NCBI RefSeq assembly: GCF_000374425.1
Contig: NZ_KB894353.1
Coordinates: 227,581 to 291,580 of the forward strand
Reading direction: 5' to 3'
Origin: Acinetobacter tjernbergiae DSM 14971 = CIP 107465
Lineage (GTDB): Bacteria > Pseudomonadota > Gammaproteobacteria > Pseudomonadales > Moraxellaceae
DNA: 64,000 bases
Part shown: positions 1-9,757 of the stretch, in pieces
Layout of the letters: each line of letters begins with the position of its first letter
Numbering within the stretch: position 1 is the stretch's first letter
The notes under the pieces: generated by a model
Told to the model about the DNA's origin: nothing
Databases searched by the model: none
Seen by the model: only the letters and a program-made list of their open reading frames with translations
Translations under genes and position numbers: made by a program

Positions 1-227
1 TAATCTCTCACACGATATAATTCTAATTGATCTGTTGTTTTATTTAGCACACCATGAGACATGATTAGACGTTCAGAAGTTAACTCATACTTTGTACATT
101 TAGTCTGCAACCAACGCCACAAAATTAACAGCAATGGGATAATTAAAAAGAAAAGAATCCCACAGACAAAGAAATATACAAAATTACTTACTTGGGATGG
201 CGTACCTTCCCACTCCACATTTTCCAT
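1..227 (-). CDS. PH domain-containing membrane protein (partial, C-terminus outside window)
   Basis: Reading the minus strand from an ATG at 227 gives about 75 codons open to the window edge. The start lies just after the CTAACTCATCGGGGCTGTT stretch. The protein begins MENVEWEGTPSQ, has one long hydrophobic segment (about residues 16-37) and continues KYELTSERLIMSHGVLNKTTDQLELYRVRD. That pattern, a membrane helix followed by 'Y.LTsERl...Gvl.k..d.leLyRvkD', is the start of the bacterial PH (bPH2/DUF304, YdbT/YdbS-like) domain. Such proteins are small inner-membrane proteins of unknown exact role. The plus-strand ORF over the same bases is a shadow. The family call is good; the function is unknown. 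Confidence 0.75.
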   Translation of the reverse strand, partial: MENVEWEGTPSQVSNFVYFFVCGILFFLIIPLLLILWRWLQTKCTKYELTSERLIMSHGVLNKTTDQLELYRVRD

Positions 228-571
228 AACAGCCCCGATGAGTTAGTTAACAAAATTTAGTTATCATAAATTTTCATTCACAATTAATAATTCAATTTAT
301 TTAAATACATTTAATGTTAATAAAAATTATATTTCCGATACATTAAAATACAATAAAAAAATTTAAAACAATATAAATTAAATATGGAATTAAATTTCAA
401 CTTTAAATAATTTTTAATTCAAAAAAATAAATAGTATATTTAAAATAATTAAACAAAAAAACTAAATTATAATTTTATAACAATATAATACACCACAACA
501 CAATTAACATTAATAAAAATACCTAAACTTAGAAAAGGCGCTGAATGCGCCTTTTCTATTAACTCTAGCGT
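228..571. other. AT-rich intergenic region
   Basis: This stretch of about 340 bases between two minus-strand genes is extremely AT-rich from about 245 to 520 and has no plausible ORF on either strand. Its left part should hold the promoter of the PH-domain gene. Its right end holds the terminator of the flavodoxin-like gene (531-557). I see nothing else in it. Confidence 0.6.
531..557 (-). terminator. Rho-independent terminator of the flavodoxin-like gene
   Basis: AGAAAAGGCGC (531-541), a 5-base loop and GCGCCTTTTCT (547-557) form a perfect 11-bp stem. It lies 15 bases downstream of the stop codon at 572 on the minus strand. The A/T-rich outer stem supplies the U tract. Confidence 0.75.
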
Positions 572-1126
572 TTAACCATGTAGTCTTTCAACAATCGTTT
601 GAACACGTTGCGCATACAGCTTCGCTGTTTCTAAATCTCCTGTTGGAATCTCATCAACGCTTGCATCAGCAGGAGATTGAACCAATAAACCAACTGAACC
701 ACCTAGATTATTCACATCCTCACGTTTGGCTGCTTTAGTATTCGCTGGAAGTAAACCTAAACTCACCCAAAGACCACCATGTTGAGATGCTAGAGTCTGC
801 AATTGAATCAGCGTCACTTGCTTATCGCCATTCAGACTTGCACTATTGGTAAAACCTGCAAAAACCTTATCTTGCCAACCACGTGTGTACCATAGTTTTG
901 AAGAAGCATCGGCAAATTTCTTAAATTGCCAAGGTGCTGTTCCCATATATGTAGGCGCACCAAATACAATCGCTTGAGCCTCATTTAAAGTTTGCCAATC
1001 TTGCTCTGTAATATCACCATTCTGATCAATTTCGATCAGTGCAGCATCAATCGGTTGTGCAAAAGTTTCCGCAATCACTTTGGTGTGACCATAACCAGAG
1101 AAATAAACCACTGCAATTTTTGTCAT
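572..1126 (-). CDS. Flavodoxin-family NAD(P)H:quinone / FMN oxidoreductase
   Basis: A 184-aa flavodoxin fold protein. The N-terminus MTKIAVVYFSGYGHTKVIAETFA is the FMN-phosphate loop, and IVFGAPTYMGTAPWQFKKFAD matches the second FMN-binding loop of WrbA/NAD(P)H-dependent oxidoreductases. FTNSASLNGDKQVTLIQL is the third conserved segment. The ATG at 1126 is preferred over a TTG four codons upstream because the family starts at M-T-K-I. It is divergent from an HxlR regulator with a palindromic operator between them, an arrangement typical of quinone- or electrophile-inducible reductases. The physiological substrate (quinone, azo or nitro compound) is not deducible. Confidence 0.85.
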   Translation of the reverse strand: MTKIAVVYFSGYGHTKVIAETFAQPIDAALIEIDQNGDITEQDWQTLNEAQAIVFGAPTYMGTAPWQFKKFADASSKLWYTRGWQDKVFAGFTNSASLNGDKQVTLIQLQTLASQHGGLWVSLGLLPANTKAAKREDVNNLGGSVGLLVQSPADASVDEIPTGDLETAKLYAQRVQTIVERLHG

Positions 1127-1189
1127 GAGATGATCCAAAATTTTTAAAAAGTTCGATTTAATGATATATTTTAGAAACTAGGTGTCAAT

Positions 1190-1209
1190 TAGTTACCAAC
1201 TGGTAACTA
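1190..1209. promoter_or_regulatory. Palindromic operator between reductase and HxlR regulator
   Basis: TAGTTACCA (1190-1198), AC, TGGTAACTA (1201-1209) is a perfect inverted repeat with 9-bp arms and a 2-bp spacer. It sits centrally in the 117-bp divergent intergenic region. The sequence ACTAGGTGT also occurs as a direct repeat at 1178-1186 and 1207-1215, flanking and overlapping the palindrome. The position and symmetry fit a dimeric HxlR-type winged-helix regulator controlling both genes. That is inference from layout. Confidence 0.65.
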
Positions 1210-1243
1210 GGTGTGCTAAATGAATAAATCGAGGGTTAAAAAC

Positions 1244-1627
1244 ATGAATCAGGCATTAAAATATAATATTTATCAACAACATTGCCCTGCTCGATTATTT
1301 TTTGAAAAAATTGCAGATAAATGGGTTCTATTGATTATTAATGTGCTTGCGAGAGAAATTCAGCACTTCAATTTACTCAAAAAGAGCATTCAGGGTATTT
1401 CCCCCAAAGTGCTTTCGCAAAAATTAAAAATGCTTGAGCGAGATGGTTTTATCGAGCGACAGGTGCAAAACACATCTCCTATTCGTGTCGATTATTCATT
1501 GACCCCATTGGGTTTAGAAGTCGCAAAAATGGCATACCAATTGAAAGATTGGGCTGAAAGCAACATTGAACAAGTCATTTATGCACAACAGCGCTTTGAT
1601 GCAATTCAACAAGAGGAAACTGAATAA
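1244..1627 (+). CDS. HxlR-family transcriptional regulator
   Basis: A 127-aa winged helix-turn-helix protein. The N-terminal CPARLFFEKIADKWVLLIINVL, followed by HFNLLKKSIQGISPKVLSQKLKMLERDGFIERQ and the wing IRVDYSLTPLGLEV, are the HxlR/YtcD/QorR signature. The Cys at the start of the first motif is the usual redox/electrophile-sensing position in family members such as QorR and HypR. The ATG at 1244 is chosen because GAGGG (1231-1235) lies 8 bases ahead; an in-frame ATG at 1220 lacks a ribosome-binding site. It probably represses or activates the divergent flavodoxin-like reductase through the palindrome at 1190-1209. Confidence 0.9.
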   Translation: MNQALKYNIYQQHCPARLFFEKIADKWVLLIINVLAREIQHFNLLKKSIQGISPKVLSQKLKMLERDGFIERQVQNTSPIRVDYSLTPLGLEVAKMAYQLKDWAESNIEQVIYAQQRFDAIQQEETE

Positions 1628-1978
1628 TCTCAGAAGCTTAAATCTCTCAATGAGCATTCATAAGCATTACAAAGAGCAGTAAAGCCCGTCTGTTCTATGC
1701 GTAACAACCAGTCATGGCCGTAACGACAATGATGAGTATTTAAAACAGATCTACGAGCTTCACCCGATTAGCAATTCAAGCTAAATGATGAAATATATCG
1801 TTTTATTGCGATTTGAAAGCACTTAGATTGATGAGATTGTGAATAAATCACAAACTCATCATCTCAAGATTTCAGCAGAAGCTAAATATAATCCTCATGT
1901 GCATCATCAGAAGATTAAGTTAAAGAGGATAGGCATCTTGCAACATTCCATGAGGATATTGATAAATCAACCATCGGA
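1628..1978. other. Intergenic region without a recognisable gene
   Basis: About 350 bases between convergent genes, with stop codons in all frames. A hairpin GATGAGATTGTG (1830-1841), 7-base loop, CACAAACTCATC (1849-1860), matches at 11 of 12 positions and has no U tract. Short open stretches such as AEAKYNPHVHHQKIKLK (about 1876-1930) look vaguely protein-like, so this may be a decayed gene. I cannot name the parent. Confidence 0.4.
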
Positions 1979-2449
1979 TTAGAGTTGTTTAAAACCCTGT
2001 TGTCTCCAAGCTTCATAGACGATTACCGCAGTCGCATTAGAAAGGTTTAAGCTTCTTGAGTTCTCAGCCATCGGCAAACGAATCCATTGTTCTTGCGGAA
2101 ACATGAGACGGACTTGCTCAGGCAAACCCCGTGTTTCAGGTCCCATCAGCAAAGCGACAGGACGGTTTAAATCCACGGTGTGTGGTGTTGCTGTGCCTTT
2201 TGTCGTCAGTGGAAAAACATGTTCCACACCCTTCGCTTTTAAATCAGCAAGGCATAATTCGATATTGTCCCAAATCTGAATTCTTGCCCATTCATGGTAA
2301 TCCAAGCCTGCACGCTTCAATTTCTTATCATCCAGTTCAAAACCCAAAGGTTTAACCAAATGTAATTGAGCGCCTGTATTGGCACATAAACGAATGATAT
2401 TACCTGTATTGGCAGGAATCTCAGGCTCGTATAAGACGACATGAATCAC
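1979..2449 (-). CDS. trmL: tRNA (cytidine(34)-2'-O)-methyltransferase TrmL
   Basis: A 156-aa SPOUT methyltransferase that 2'-O-methylates the wobble base C34/U34 of tRNA-Leu isoacceptors with S-adenosylmethionine. The N-terminal [24 protein letters not shown], central [22 protein letters not shown] and C-terminal [17 protein letters not shown] are the conserved SPOUT/TrmL motifs that make up the knotted SAM site. The length equals the family norm. Translation must begin at GTG (2449), since no ATG exists upstream of the first motif. It lies 62 bases downstream of cysG on the same strand. Confidence 0.95.
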   Translation of the reverse strand: MIHVVLYEPEIPANTGNIIRLCANTGAQLHLVKPLGFELDDKKLKRAGLDYHEWARIQIWDNIELCLADLKAKGVEHVFPLTTKGTATPHTVDLNRPVALLMGPETRGLPEQVRLMFPQEQWIRLPMAENSRSLNLSNATAVIVYEAWRQQGFKQL

Positions 2450-2472
2450 AAATTTTCTCTACTGTTCATAAT

Positions 2473-2506
2473 CTCCCTTGCGGAGCTATAAACGCTCCAC
2501 AAGGAG
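2473..2506. repeat. REP-like imperfect hairpin between cysG and trmL
   Basis: CTCCCTTGCGGAGC, a 7-base loop, and GCTCCACAAGGAG form an imperfect inverted repeat with no U tract. The minus-strand reading contains CTCCGCAAGGGAGA, nearly the same as TTCCGCAAGGGAGAGG at 29247-29262. It may therefore be a dispersed palindromic element rather than a terminator. Confidence 0.45.
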
Positions 2507-2511
2507 AGGTT

Positions 2512-3885
2512 TTATTGCCATTTTAACTGTTCGCGTAGGCTCACCACTTCACCAATAATGGTTAGAGTTGGCGCTACAATATGGTGTTCAGATACTTTAC
2601 TTGCAATATCCGCTAAAGTCCCAACCACGACATTTTGCTCAGGCGTTGTCCCTTTTGAGATCAAAGCAACAGGCATACTTGGACGTTGACCATGTGCAAT
2701 CAATTGCTCACAAATACGTTCCAAACCTACCAAGCCCATGTATAACACGAGTGTTTGATTTTCATAAACCAGTTCATTCCAAGGTAGCTCTGGTGAGCCT
2801 TCCTTTAAATGTCCTGTTAAGAACCGTACGCTTTGTGCATAGTCCCGATGTGTCAATGGAATCCCAGCATAAGCAGAACAACCCGATGCTGCGGTAATTC
2901 CTGGTACAACTTGGAAAGTGACATCAGCTTCAACTAATTCCTGAATTTCCTCACCGCCACGCCCAAAGATAAATGGATCACCACCTTTTAAGCGACAAAC
3001 ACGCTTCCCTTGTTGAGCATATTCAACCAGCAGCGCATTAATACCATCTTGTGGAACGGAATGGTTAGAACGTGCCTTACCTACATAAATCTTTTCAGCA
3101 TCACGGCGACACAAATCCAAGATCGGTGCAGAGACCAAACGATCATAAATCACGACATCTGCTTGTTGCATCAAGCGTAATGCTTTTAAAGTTAAAAGTT
3201 CAGGATCACCAGGTCCAGCCCCAACCAAGTACACCTCACCTTTCGGTGCAGTCCATTCAGTTAACGCTTGTTGAATCAGACCATTTGCCACTTCAAGATT
3301 GTCATTAAAGACCTGTTCTTTTAGCGGGCTGGCATATAAATTTTCCCAAAAAATACGGCGCTCGTCTGGGTTCGCAATTTTTTCTTTCACCTTTTTACGC
3401 CATTGACCCGAAAACTCAGCCAGTTTCCCCATACCATGTGGAATCGTCGTTTCTAATTGAGTACGAATTTGACGTGATAAAACTGGCGATGCGCCATTTG
3501 AAGCAACCGAAATGACCAAAGGCGAACGATCAATAATTGCAGGCACCATAAAGCGGCAATGTGGAATATCATCCACACTATTGACGAGAAGATTGCGTGC
3601 TTCACATTGCTCAAAGACCGTTTTATTGACATCAGGCTGATCTGTCGCAGCAATCACTAAGCGATAAGGCGTTGTCAGAATACTTTCTGAAAAAGGCGCT
3701 TGGATGTACTGACCTAATGACTTTTCAACTAATCGTTGTAGATCAGGCTCAATCTCTGGTGCAATCACATCAACGATTGCACCCGCTTTGACTAATAAAT
3801 TTGCTTTGCGGTAGGCAATATGCCCACCACCCACAATCAGACAACGTTGCTGTTGCAACTTTAAAGAGATTGGGAAAATTTCCAC
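2512..3885 (-). CDS. cysG: Siroheme synthase CysG (trifunctional)
   Basis: A 457-aa fusion enzyme of siroheme synthesis. The N-terminal half (about 1-210) is precorrin-2 dehydrogenase/sirohydrochlorin ferrochelatase, with the NAD loop CLIVGGGHIAYRKA near residue 15 and the conserved NGASPVLSRQIR. The C-terminal half (about 215-457) is SAM-dependent uroporphyrinogen-III C-methyltransferase, with VYLVGAGPGDPELLTLKALRLMQ, RLKGGDPFIFGRGGEE and VVPGITAASGCSAYAGIPLTHR. It uses uroporphyrinogen III, SAM, NAD+ and Fe2+ to make the siroheme cofactor of sulfite and nitrite reductases. The start is GTG at 3885; no ATG precedes the Rossmann motif. serS lies 67 bases upstream. Confidence 0.97.
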   Translation of the reverse strand: MEIFPISLKLQQQRCLIVGGGHIAYRKANLLVKAGAIVDVIAPEIEPDLQRLVEKSLGQYIQAPFSESILTTPYRLVIAATDQPDVNKTVFEQCEARNLLVNSVDDIPHCRFMVPAIIDRSPLVISVASNGASPVLSRQIRTQLETTIPHGMGKLAEFSGQWRKKVKEKIANPDERRIFWENLYASPLKEQVFNDNLEVANGLIQQALTEWTAPKGEVYLVGAGPGDPELLTLKALRLMQQADVVIYDRLVSAPILDLCRRDAEKIYVGKARSNHSVPQDGINALLVEYAQQGKRVCRLKGGDPFIFGRGGEEIQELVEADVTFQVVPGITAASGCSAYAGIPLTHRDYAQSVRFLTGHLKEGSPELPWNELVYENQTLVLYMGLVGLERICEQLIAHGQRPSMPVALISKGTTPEQNVVVGTLADIASKVSEHHIVAPTLTIIGEVVSLREQLKWQ

Positions 3886-3952
3886 GATACGCCTCTATAT
3901 TTTTTAGATCTGATTGAGCTAAAGCAAAAACTATGCACAAATTCGATGCATT

Positions 3953-5230
<1,278 letters not shown>

Positions 5231-5341
5231 TCATGAATAGAGAAAAAACTGGCTATAGTGTAAGGCTTTAACCTAAAAAAATACAGCGATTGGCAATAAA
5301 GTATCAGCATCGACAAACAAGATGCAGATGCTGAATACAAA

Positions 5342-6085
5342 CTAATTTGGTTCTTTCGGCAAGCTTGGCAAATATTCAGCTTTAATGAATTGCTTCGCTG
5401 CATAATATGGCAAGGTCAACTCACTCATCCCTTCTGCATAAGAAGCCAATTCATACAGCGGATAAACAAATACAATTCCATTCACGCCATAGTAATAGTT
5501 ATCACTGACCTGTAATTGCTCTTTTTTAATATGATGCTCTTCCAACCAATTTTGATTGGATACATATAACTCATCACGCAGTTTTTGATTCATATTCGCT
5601 TTGATGAGCTCACTCACGGTAATGTGTTTCTTATTGGATAAATCAAAATTTACAAACTCTTGATGCGACATACCATGCGCTGCACCCGCAGAATAGGAAT
5701 ATGTCTGCATCGCAAAAGTCGCTAAATTATAATTCTGCCCCACGAAACGCACATAGGTGCTGCTCTCACTAAGCGATGGTTGATCAGCAGGCACTTTTAC
5801 TTTTTGATCAGCAAGATTAGAAAATGCATTTGGCTCTGCTTTTTTCATCCGATTGACAAAATAATCATCAATCCATTTCTGATTGGTTTCCACCGTTTGT
5901 AAGTCATATTGGGTACAACCATCCTCCAAACAGACTTTTTGTTTTGGAATTTTGACTGCAACGACTTTGGCTTGGATCAACGGAATGTCTACTTTGCTCT
6001 CATTTGCAGGCTGACAACCAACGAATGTCATAACAGTAAGAATCGAAAAAAGTGGAATAAGTGTTGATCGTTTTATTGTATGCAT
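5342..6085 (-). CDS. DUF3298 (RsiV-like) lipoprotein
   Basis: A 247-aa predicted lipoprotein. It has a basic N-terminus, a hydrophobic core and the lipobox FVGC (Cys24). The body QMQTYSYSAGAAHGMSHQEFVNFDLSNKKHITVSELI resembles the DUF3298/RsiV family, where 'Y.gGAHG...f.nfDl.t.k.itl.dlf' is diagnostic. The C-terminal SDNYYYGVNGIVFVYPLYELASYAEGM is the second conserved strand region ('f.yppyeiApyaeG'). The family includes lysozyme-sensing anti-sigma factors and PdaC-type domains, but there is no sigma factor next to it. The ATG at 6085 is chosen over the adjacent GTG. It is probably anchored in the envelope; the role is unknown. Confidence 0.75.
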   Translation of the reverse strand: MHTIKRSTLIPLFSILTVMTFVGCQPANESKVDIPLIQAKVVAVKIPKQKVCLEDGCTQYDLQTVETNQKWIDDYFVNRMKKAEPNAFSNLADQKVKVPADQPSLSESSTYVRFVGQNYNLATFAMQTYSYSAGAAHGMSHQEFVNFDLSNKKHITVSELIKANMNQKLRDELYVSNQNWLEEHHIKKEQLQVSDNYYYGVNGIVFVYPLYELASYAEGMSELTLPYYAAKQFIKAEYLPSLPKEPN

Positions 6086-6240
6086 CACGGTGTAAGTCTC
6101 TAATATTTTTCTTCACTATACAAAGCCTTGCACTCAGATGAAATTAAGAAATGTATCTCGGTTTAGAAGGCACGATGAACAACAATCCCTCAAGAGCAAC
6201 AATAATGCTGCTCAATCGATTGAAAACGAAGATCATTGAT

Positions 6241-7686
6241 TTATTTTTTACGAAGACTAACCCAATTACAGTGAAAACCTAAAGGTACTCGGACACCTAA
6301 ATCAATCTCCGCTTGAAGCTCTAAATGAAGCCCATCCACTTTAATAATTAGTACTTTTGAAGCAGCACCATTGATATGATGCAAATACGTCATTAAAAAA
6401 CCTTTTCCCTCCAAACTGTCCTCAGCTTCAGGCACAAATGTCACCTCGCCGATTGCCCATTGATCACCAAAATCATAATTTGAGGATTCGTGTGTAACTA
6501 AATCATGAATCTTGATAAAATTAAACACCCCATCCTGTGGAAAGCCCAAGGTATATAAATAACGATAGGCTTGACCAATATAACGCTCATCAATTTTTGG
6601 AAATTCTTGTACTTGAGTATCTAAGATAGATCGCTCAATCTGCTCTAAATCAAGATCAATGATCCAACGCTCCAATGTCGCCTTTTGATGTTCATAAGCT
6701 GCGTGTTGTGCATGCTCAAAATCATTTTGATGCACCACAACATCTAAAATAATTCGATGCTGTTCATCTCGATAGGCATTAGCCGCATGAAAAACAAAAC
6801 AAGCCTCGATATTGAACCAATGAATTTTTTCAGCATGCCCATATTTAGGTAAAATTCCAATACGTGCTTGATGTTGCTCATTCCATTGATAAGGCACGCT
6901 CTTACCTTGTAATAATCGACTCACTGAAAATGTCAGTGGAAAATCAAAAACAATGACATCTTGCTCGGTAATCAAGCAATCATGAATCATAGGGCCATGC
7001 TGTAAAAAAATTTGAGTGAGATGAACCAACTCCCCATGTTCATCAATAACTTCGTAATAGGCATTTTTATGGTCTAAGGCATCATAACAAATCGCATGCA
7101 AGTGCCCCGTTTTCTGATCTTTACGTGGATGTGCAGTAAATGGTAAATCCGCATCACTATTAAATAATTGAGAACGTTCTACATTTAAATCATGGTCTAA
7201 ACAAATCGGAAAAGCACCTGCTTCAATAACAGCCCAAAGCTTTCCAGCGTGTTCAAAAATGTTGGTATTTACAACCTCATGCGCTCCTCGTGTATATCCT
7301 CGAATACCGCTCTCAGTCACCATGCGACTCTTAAATTCAACAGCTTTACCATATTGCAATTTTAAGCAATGAATCATTCCATCACCCAAATACCATTCAA
7401 ATAAAGAAGGGTCTTGGACATAGATTGGATTTGAACCAATACGAAGCAATAAACCATACAAATGTTTTGGAATCTCACCCTTTACATTCAAATTGGAAAC
7501 GACTGTTTCAGCGACAGGACAGTAAACAATTTTCTGATAAAGATTCATCTCTGTCAGTTTTACATTTCGCCTTAAAAACAAACCAACGACTCGAATGATA
7601 TTTTGCATAAAAGTATTACGCAAAGATTTTAATGCGGTCATTCTAGGATAGGTTTGAACCTTTTTTTGATTAACTAAATCTATCAT
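6241..7686 (-). CDS. Carotenoid cleavage oxygenase family protein
   Basis: A 481-aa seven-bladed propeller oxygenase of the RPE65/CCO family, which also includes lignostilbene, apocarotenoid and isoeugenol dioxygenases. All four iron-binding His are visible in typical contexts: TAHPR (H186), GPMIHDCLIT (H235), FVFHAANAY (H300) and GFHCNWV (H472). The N-terminal GEIPKHLYGLLLRIGSNPIY and FEWYLGDGMIH are also characteristic. An ATG start at 7686 gives a leader slightly longer than usual. No carotenoid biosynthesis gene is in the window, so the substrate may be a stilbene or other aromatic olefin. That is inference. Confidence 0.9.
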   Translation of the reverse strand: MIDLVNQKKVQTYPRMTALKSLRNTFMQNIIRVVGLFLRRNVKLTEMNLYQKIVYCPVAETVVSNLNVKGEIPKHLYGLLLRIGSNPIYVQDPSLFEWYLGDGMIHCLKLQYGKAVEFKSRMVTESGIRGYTRGAHEVVNTNIFEHAGKLWAVIEAGAFPICLDHDLNVERSQLFNSDADLPFTAHPRKDQKTGHLHAICYDALDHKNAYYEVIDEHGELVHLTQIFLQHGPMIHDCLITEQDVIVFDFPLTFSVSRLLQGKSVPYQWNEQHQARIGILPKYGHAEKIHWFNIEACFVFHAANAYRDEQHRIILDVVVHQNDFEHAQHAAYEHQKATLERWIIDLDLEQIERSILDTQVQEFPKIDERYIGQAYRYLYTLGFPQDGVFNFIKIHDLVTHESSNYDFGDQWAIGEVTFVPEAEDSLEGKGFLMTYLHHINGAASKVLIIKVDGLHLELQAEIDLGVRVPLGFHCNWVSLRKK

Positions 7687-7776
7687 TTGTATAATAAAAC
7701 GGGTTCTAATTATTGTTTAAGCATAGAATAATCTATGGTCTAAATCCAATCACATCAATATTTAAACCTTCAACAA

Positions 7777-7805
7777 ATAAAAAGCAACCCATAGGTTGCT
7801 TTTTA
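7777..7805 (-). terminator. Rho-independent terminator of lolA
   Basis: AAGCAACC (about 7782-7789) and GGTTGCTT (about 7794-7801) pair around a 4-base loop. On the minus strand the stem is followed by TTTTATTTG. It lies just after the lolA stop at 7819. Confidence 0.8.
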
Positions 7806-7818
7806 TATCCAACACCAA

Positions 7819-8517
7819 TCACTGATCAATAATATCGGTGCCTTTCGGTGGTGCGAAATTAAACACTGATGCTGGAATGGTTGGATTTACCTTGAGATTG
7901 CTAAAACGTACATAGGTGGTTTGTCCTAACGAATCTTGTAATACCATCAAATTCGGTGCTTTATTTGCACCAAAACTAATGGTCAAGCTTTGAAATGCAC
8001 CATCCTGTTGTTTTGGGTACAAGGTGTAATACAGTTTGCTACGATCAGGCTGAGTCACTCGATAAGACTGCATGATCTGATTGGTATTGCCCGATAACAA
8101 TAAGGCAGGCGTATTGGCAATCTGATCATCTAAACTTTGACGTACCGCTTGCTGTAAATCAGGATCATAAATCCACACCACTTTCCCTGTCGTCACAATG
8201 GTTTGCTTCGCAGGACTCGTGGTTTCCCAATAAAATTTCCCTGGGCGCTCAACTTTCATCGTCCCCTTAAAGGTCTGATTCATATGTTGTGCCGTTAAGC
8301 CTTTTTTGGGTAATGCTTTGTTATTAGAGTCGACTTTGGTGGTTTGTTCAAAATCTGCTGTGAATCGCTGCAAACCTGATAACTGCTGAACCAGACTGGT
8401 CGTTGCTTGTTGAGCCGATGCAGCGACAGGCGCAGCAAATACCTGAGTACTCACAACAGGAGCAAGTGTCATTACACTTAAAGTTGTAGCATAAGCAATT
8501 TTTTTTACGAAATTCAT
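7819..8517 (-). CDS. lolA: Outer-membrane lipoprotein carrier protein LolA
   Basis: A 232-aa periplasmic chaperone that accepts lipoproteins from LolCDE and passes them to LolB at the outer membrane. A clear signal peptide (MNFVKKIAYATTLSVMTLAP...VFA) is present. It is followed by SLVQQLSGLQRFTADFEQTTK, GTMKVERPGKFYWETTSPAKQTIVTTGKVVWIYDPDLQQAVRQSL and a C-terminal FANLKVN-like FSNLKVNPTIPASVFNFAPPKGTDII; these are the conserved LolA segments, including the Arg of the lipid-binding cavity. The ATG at 8517 with AAGG about 9 bases ahead is preferred to a TTG at 8532. Confidence 0.95.
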   Translation of the reverse strand: MNFVKKIAYATTLSVMTLAPVVSTQVFAAPVAASAQQATTSLVQQLSGLQRFTADFEQTTKVDSNNKALPKKGLTAQHMNQTFKGTMKVERPGKFYWETTSPAKQTIVTTGKVVWIYDPDLQQAVRQSLDDQIANTPALLLSGNTNQIMQSYRVTQPDRSKLYYTLYPKQQDGAFQSLTISFGANKAPNLMVLQDSLGQTTYVRFSNLKVNPTIPASVFNFAPPKGTDIIDQ

Positions 8518-8817
8518 AAAAACAACCTTCAATCAGATTTTTACTGTTATGGCGACATCTTACTGTTTTTGATCATTAAAAAAATGAAGAAAAGCATCGG
8601 TTTTGTGTAGTTCGTGTCGCAAAGTTCTGCATTATGTATGAAGTTGCAGCCTTTATGTAGAGATTGTAATACTAGAAATTTACTTTTCGACCAATCTCTC
8701 TGTACCACTCAATCCAATCATTTACTCCCAACCACAGAAGTGATGCCTAAAGAATGGACTAGACGAAAGACTAAATTTTGTTAGTCTAAAGCTGAATCAG
8801 CTCAAAAAGTATAGATC
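8518..8817. other. Divergent intergenic region lolA / pirin
   Basis: About 300 bases that must hold promoters for lolA (minus) and the pirin gene (plus). I see no ORF, strong palindrome or repeat. The pirin start lacks an evident Shine-Dalgarno sequence. Confidence 0.4.
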
Positions 8818-9681
8818 ATGAAAAGCCTTGCCTTTATTCACCGCAATGATACCCGCTTTGCTATCGGTGACTTCTATCCTGCACTTTCTGTATTTTCCTA
8901 TCAGGAACTAGGCAACACCACTTCACCATTTTTACTCTTAGATCATCTTGGGCCAGGTCGTTTAGAACCTAAAAGCAATAAAAAAGGAGTTCATGAACAT
9001 CCTCATCGTGGTTTTGAAACAGTGACCTTTGTTTTTGCAGGTGAATTAGAGCATCAGGACTCTATCGGCAATGGTGGCGTTATTGGGCAAGGTGATGTGC
9101 AATGGATGACAGCCGCATCGGGCATACAACATATTGAACAATTTAGTCCTAAATTTAGAGAGCAAGGCGGCTATTTTGAAATGGTACAACTGTGGGTCAA
9201 CTTACCCGCAAAAGATAAAATGTCCACACCTCACTACCAAAGTTTATTAAACAACACGATCCCAAAAAACTTGTTAAAAAATGATGCAGGTTATGTGCGT
9301 ATCGTGGCTGGGCAGTTTCAAAATACCCCTGGTATTGCTCAAACATTTAGCCCAATGAATGTCTTGGATGTGCATCTAAAAAAAGGTCATCAAATTACTC
9401 TTCCTGCCAATCATGGTGACACAACTTTAATTTATTTGCGTCGAGGCAAAATTCAATTTTCTGCGGATGAAGACCTTTTAGAAGAACAAGCAATGGCAAT
9501 GATGTCTAGTTTTGATACTGATGTTGCTATTACAGCTTTGGAAAATTGTGATTTATTATTTTTATCTGCCCCACCGTTACATGAACCGATTAATGGACAT
9601 GGCTTTTTTGTGATGAATCGTTATGATGAAATTCTACAAGCCTATGAAGACTTGAAAACGGGTCAGTTTGGCAAATACTAA
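8818..9681 (+). CDS. Pirin family protein
   Basis: A 287-aa bicupin. The N-terminal cupin carries LGPGRLEPKSNKKGVHEHPHRGFETVTFVFAGELEHQDSIGNGG and the later MTAASGIQHIEQF, giving the pirin metal site (H-x-H plus H-x-E). The C-terminal cupin-like half is FQNTPGIAQTFSPMNVLDVHLKKGHQITLPANHGDTTLIYLRRGKIQ. Pirins include quercetin 2,3-dioxygenases and transcription cofactors; the bacterial role is often unclear. It is a single gene convergent with rpmA and shares a bidirectional terminator with it. Confidence 0.92.
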   Translation: MKSLAFIHRNDTRFAIGDFYPALSVFSYQELGNTTSPFLLLDHLGPGRLEPKSNKKGVHEHPHRGFETVTFVFAGELEHQDSIGNGGVIGQGDVQWMTAASGIQHIEQFSPKFREQGGYFEMVQLWVNLPAKDKMSTPHYQSLLNNTIPKNLLKNDAGYVRIVAGQFQNTPGIAQTFSPMNVLDVHLKKGHQITLPANHGDTTLIYLRRGKIQFSADEDLLEEQAMAMMSSFDTDVAITALENCDLLFLSAPPLHEPINGHGFFVMNRYDEILQAYEDLKTGQFGKY

Positions 9682-9718
9682 AATCACTCACCAGTTTCAA
9701 AATTGAATACTCATAAAA

Positions 9719-9741
9719 AAACCCGCTAAAAAGCGGGTTTT
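9719..9741. terminator. Bidirectional terminator between pirin and rpmA
   Basis: AAACCCGCT (9719-9727), AAAA, AGCGGGTTT (9732-9740) is a perfect 9-bp stem with A residues before it and T after it. It can stop both the plus-strand pirin transcript and the minus-strand rplU-rpmA transcript. Confidence 0.85.
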
Positions 9742-9757
9742 CTCGAACCATTAAAGC

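Noticed and set aside
61..246. Plus-strand 61-codon ORF at the left edge
   Set aside because: The minus strand of the same bases encodes a recognisable PH-domain protein with a membrane helix; the plus-strand product resembles nothing.
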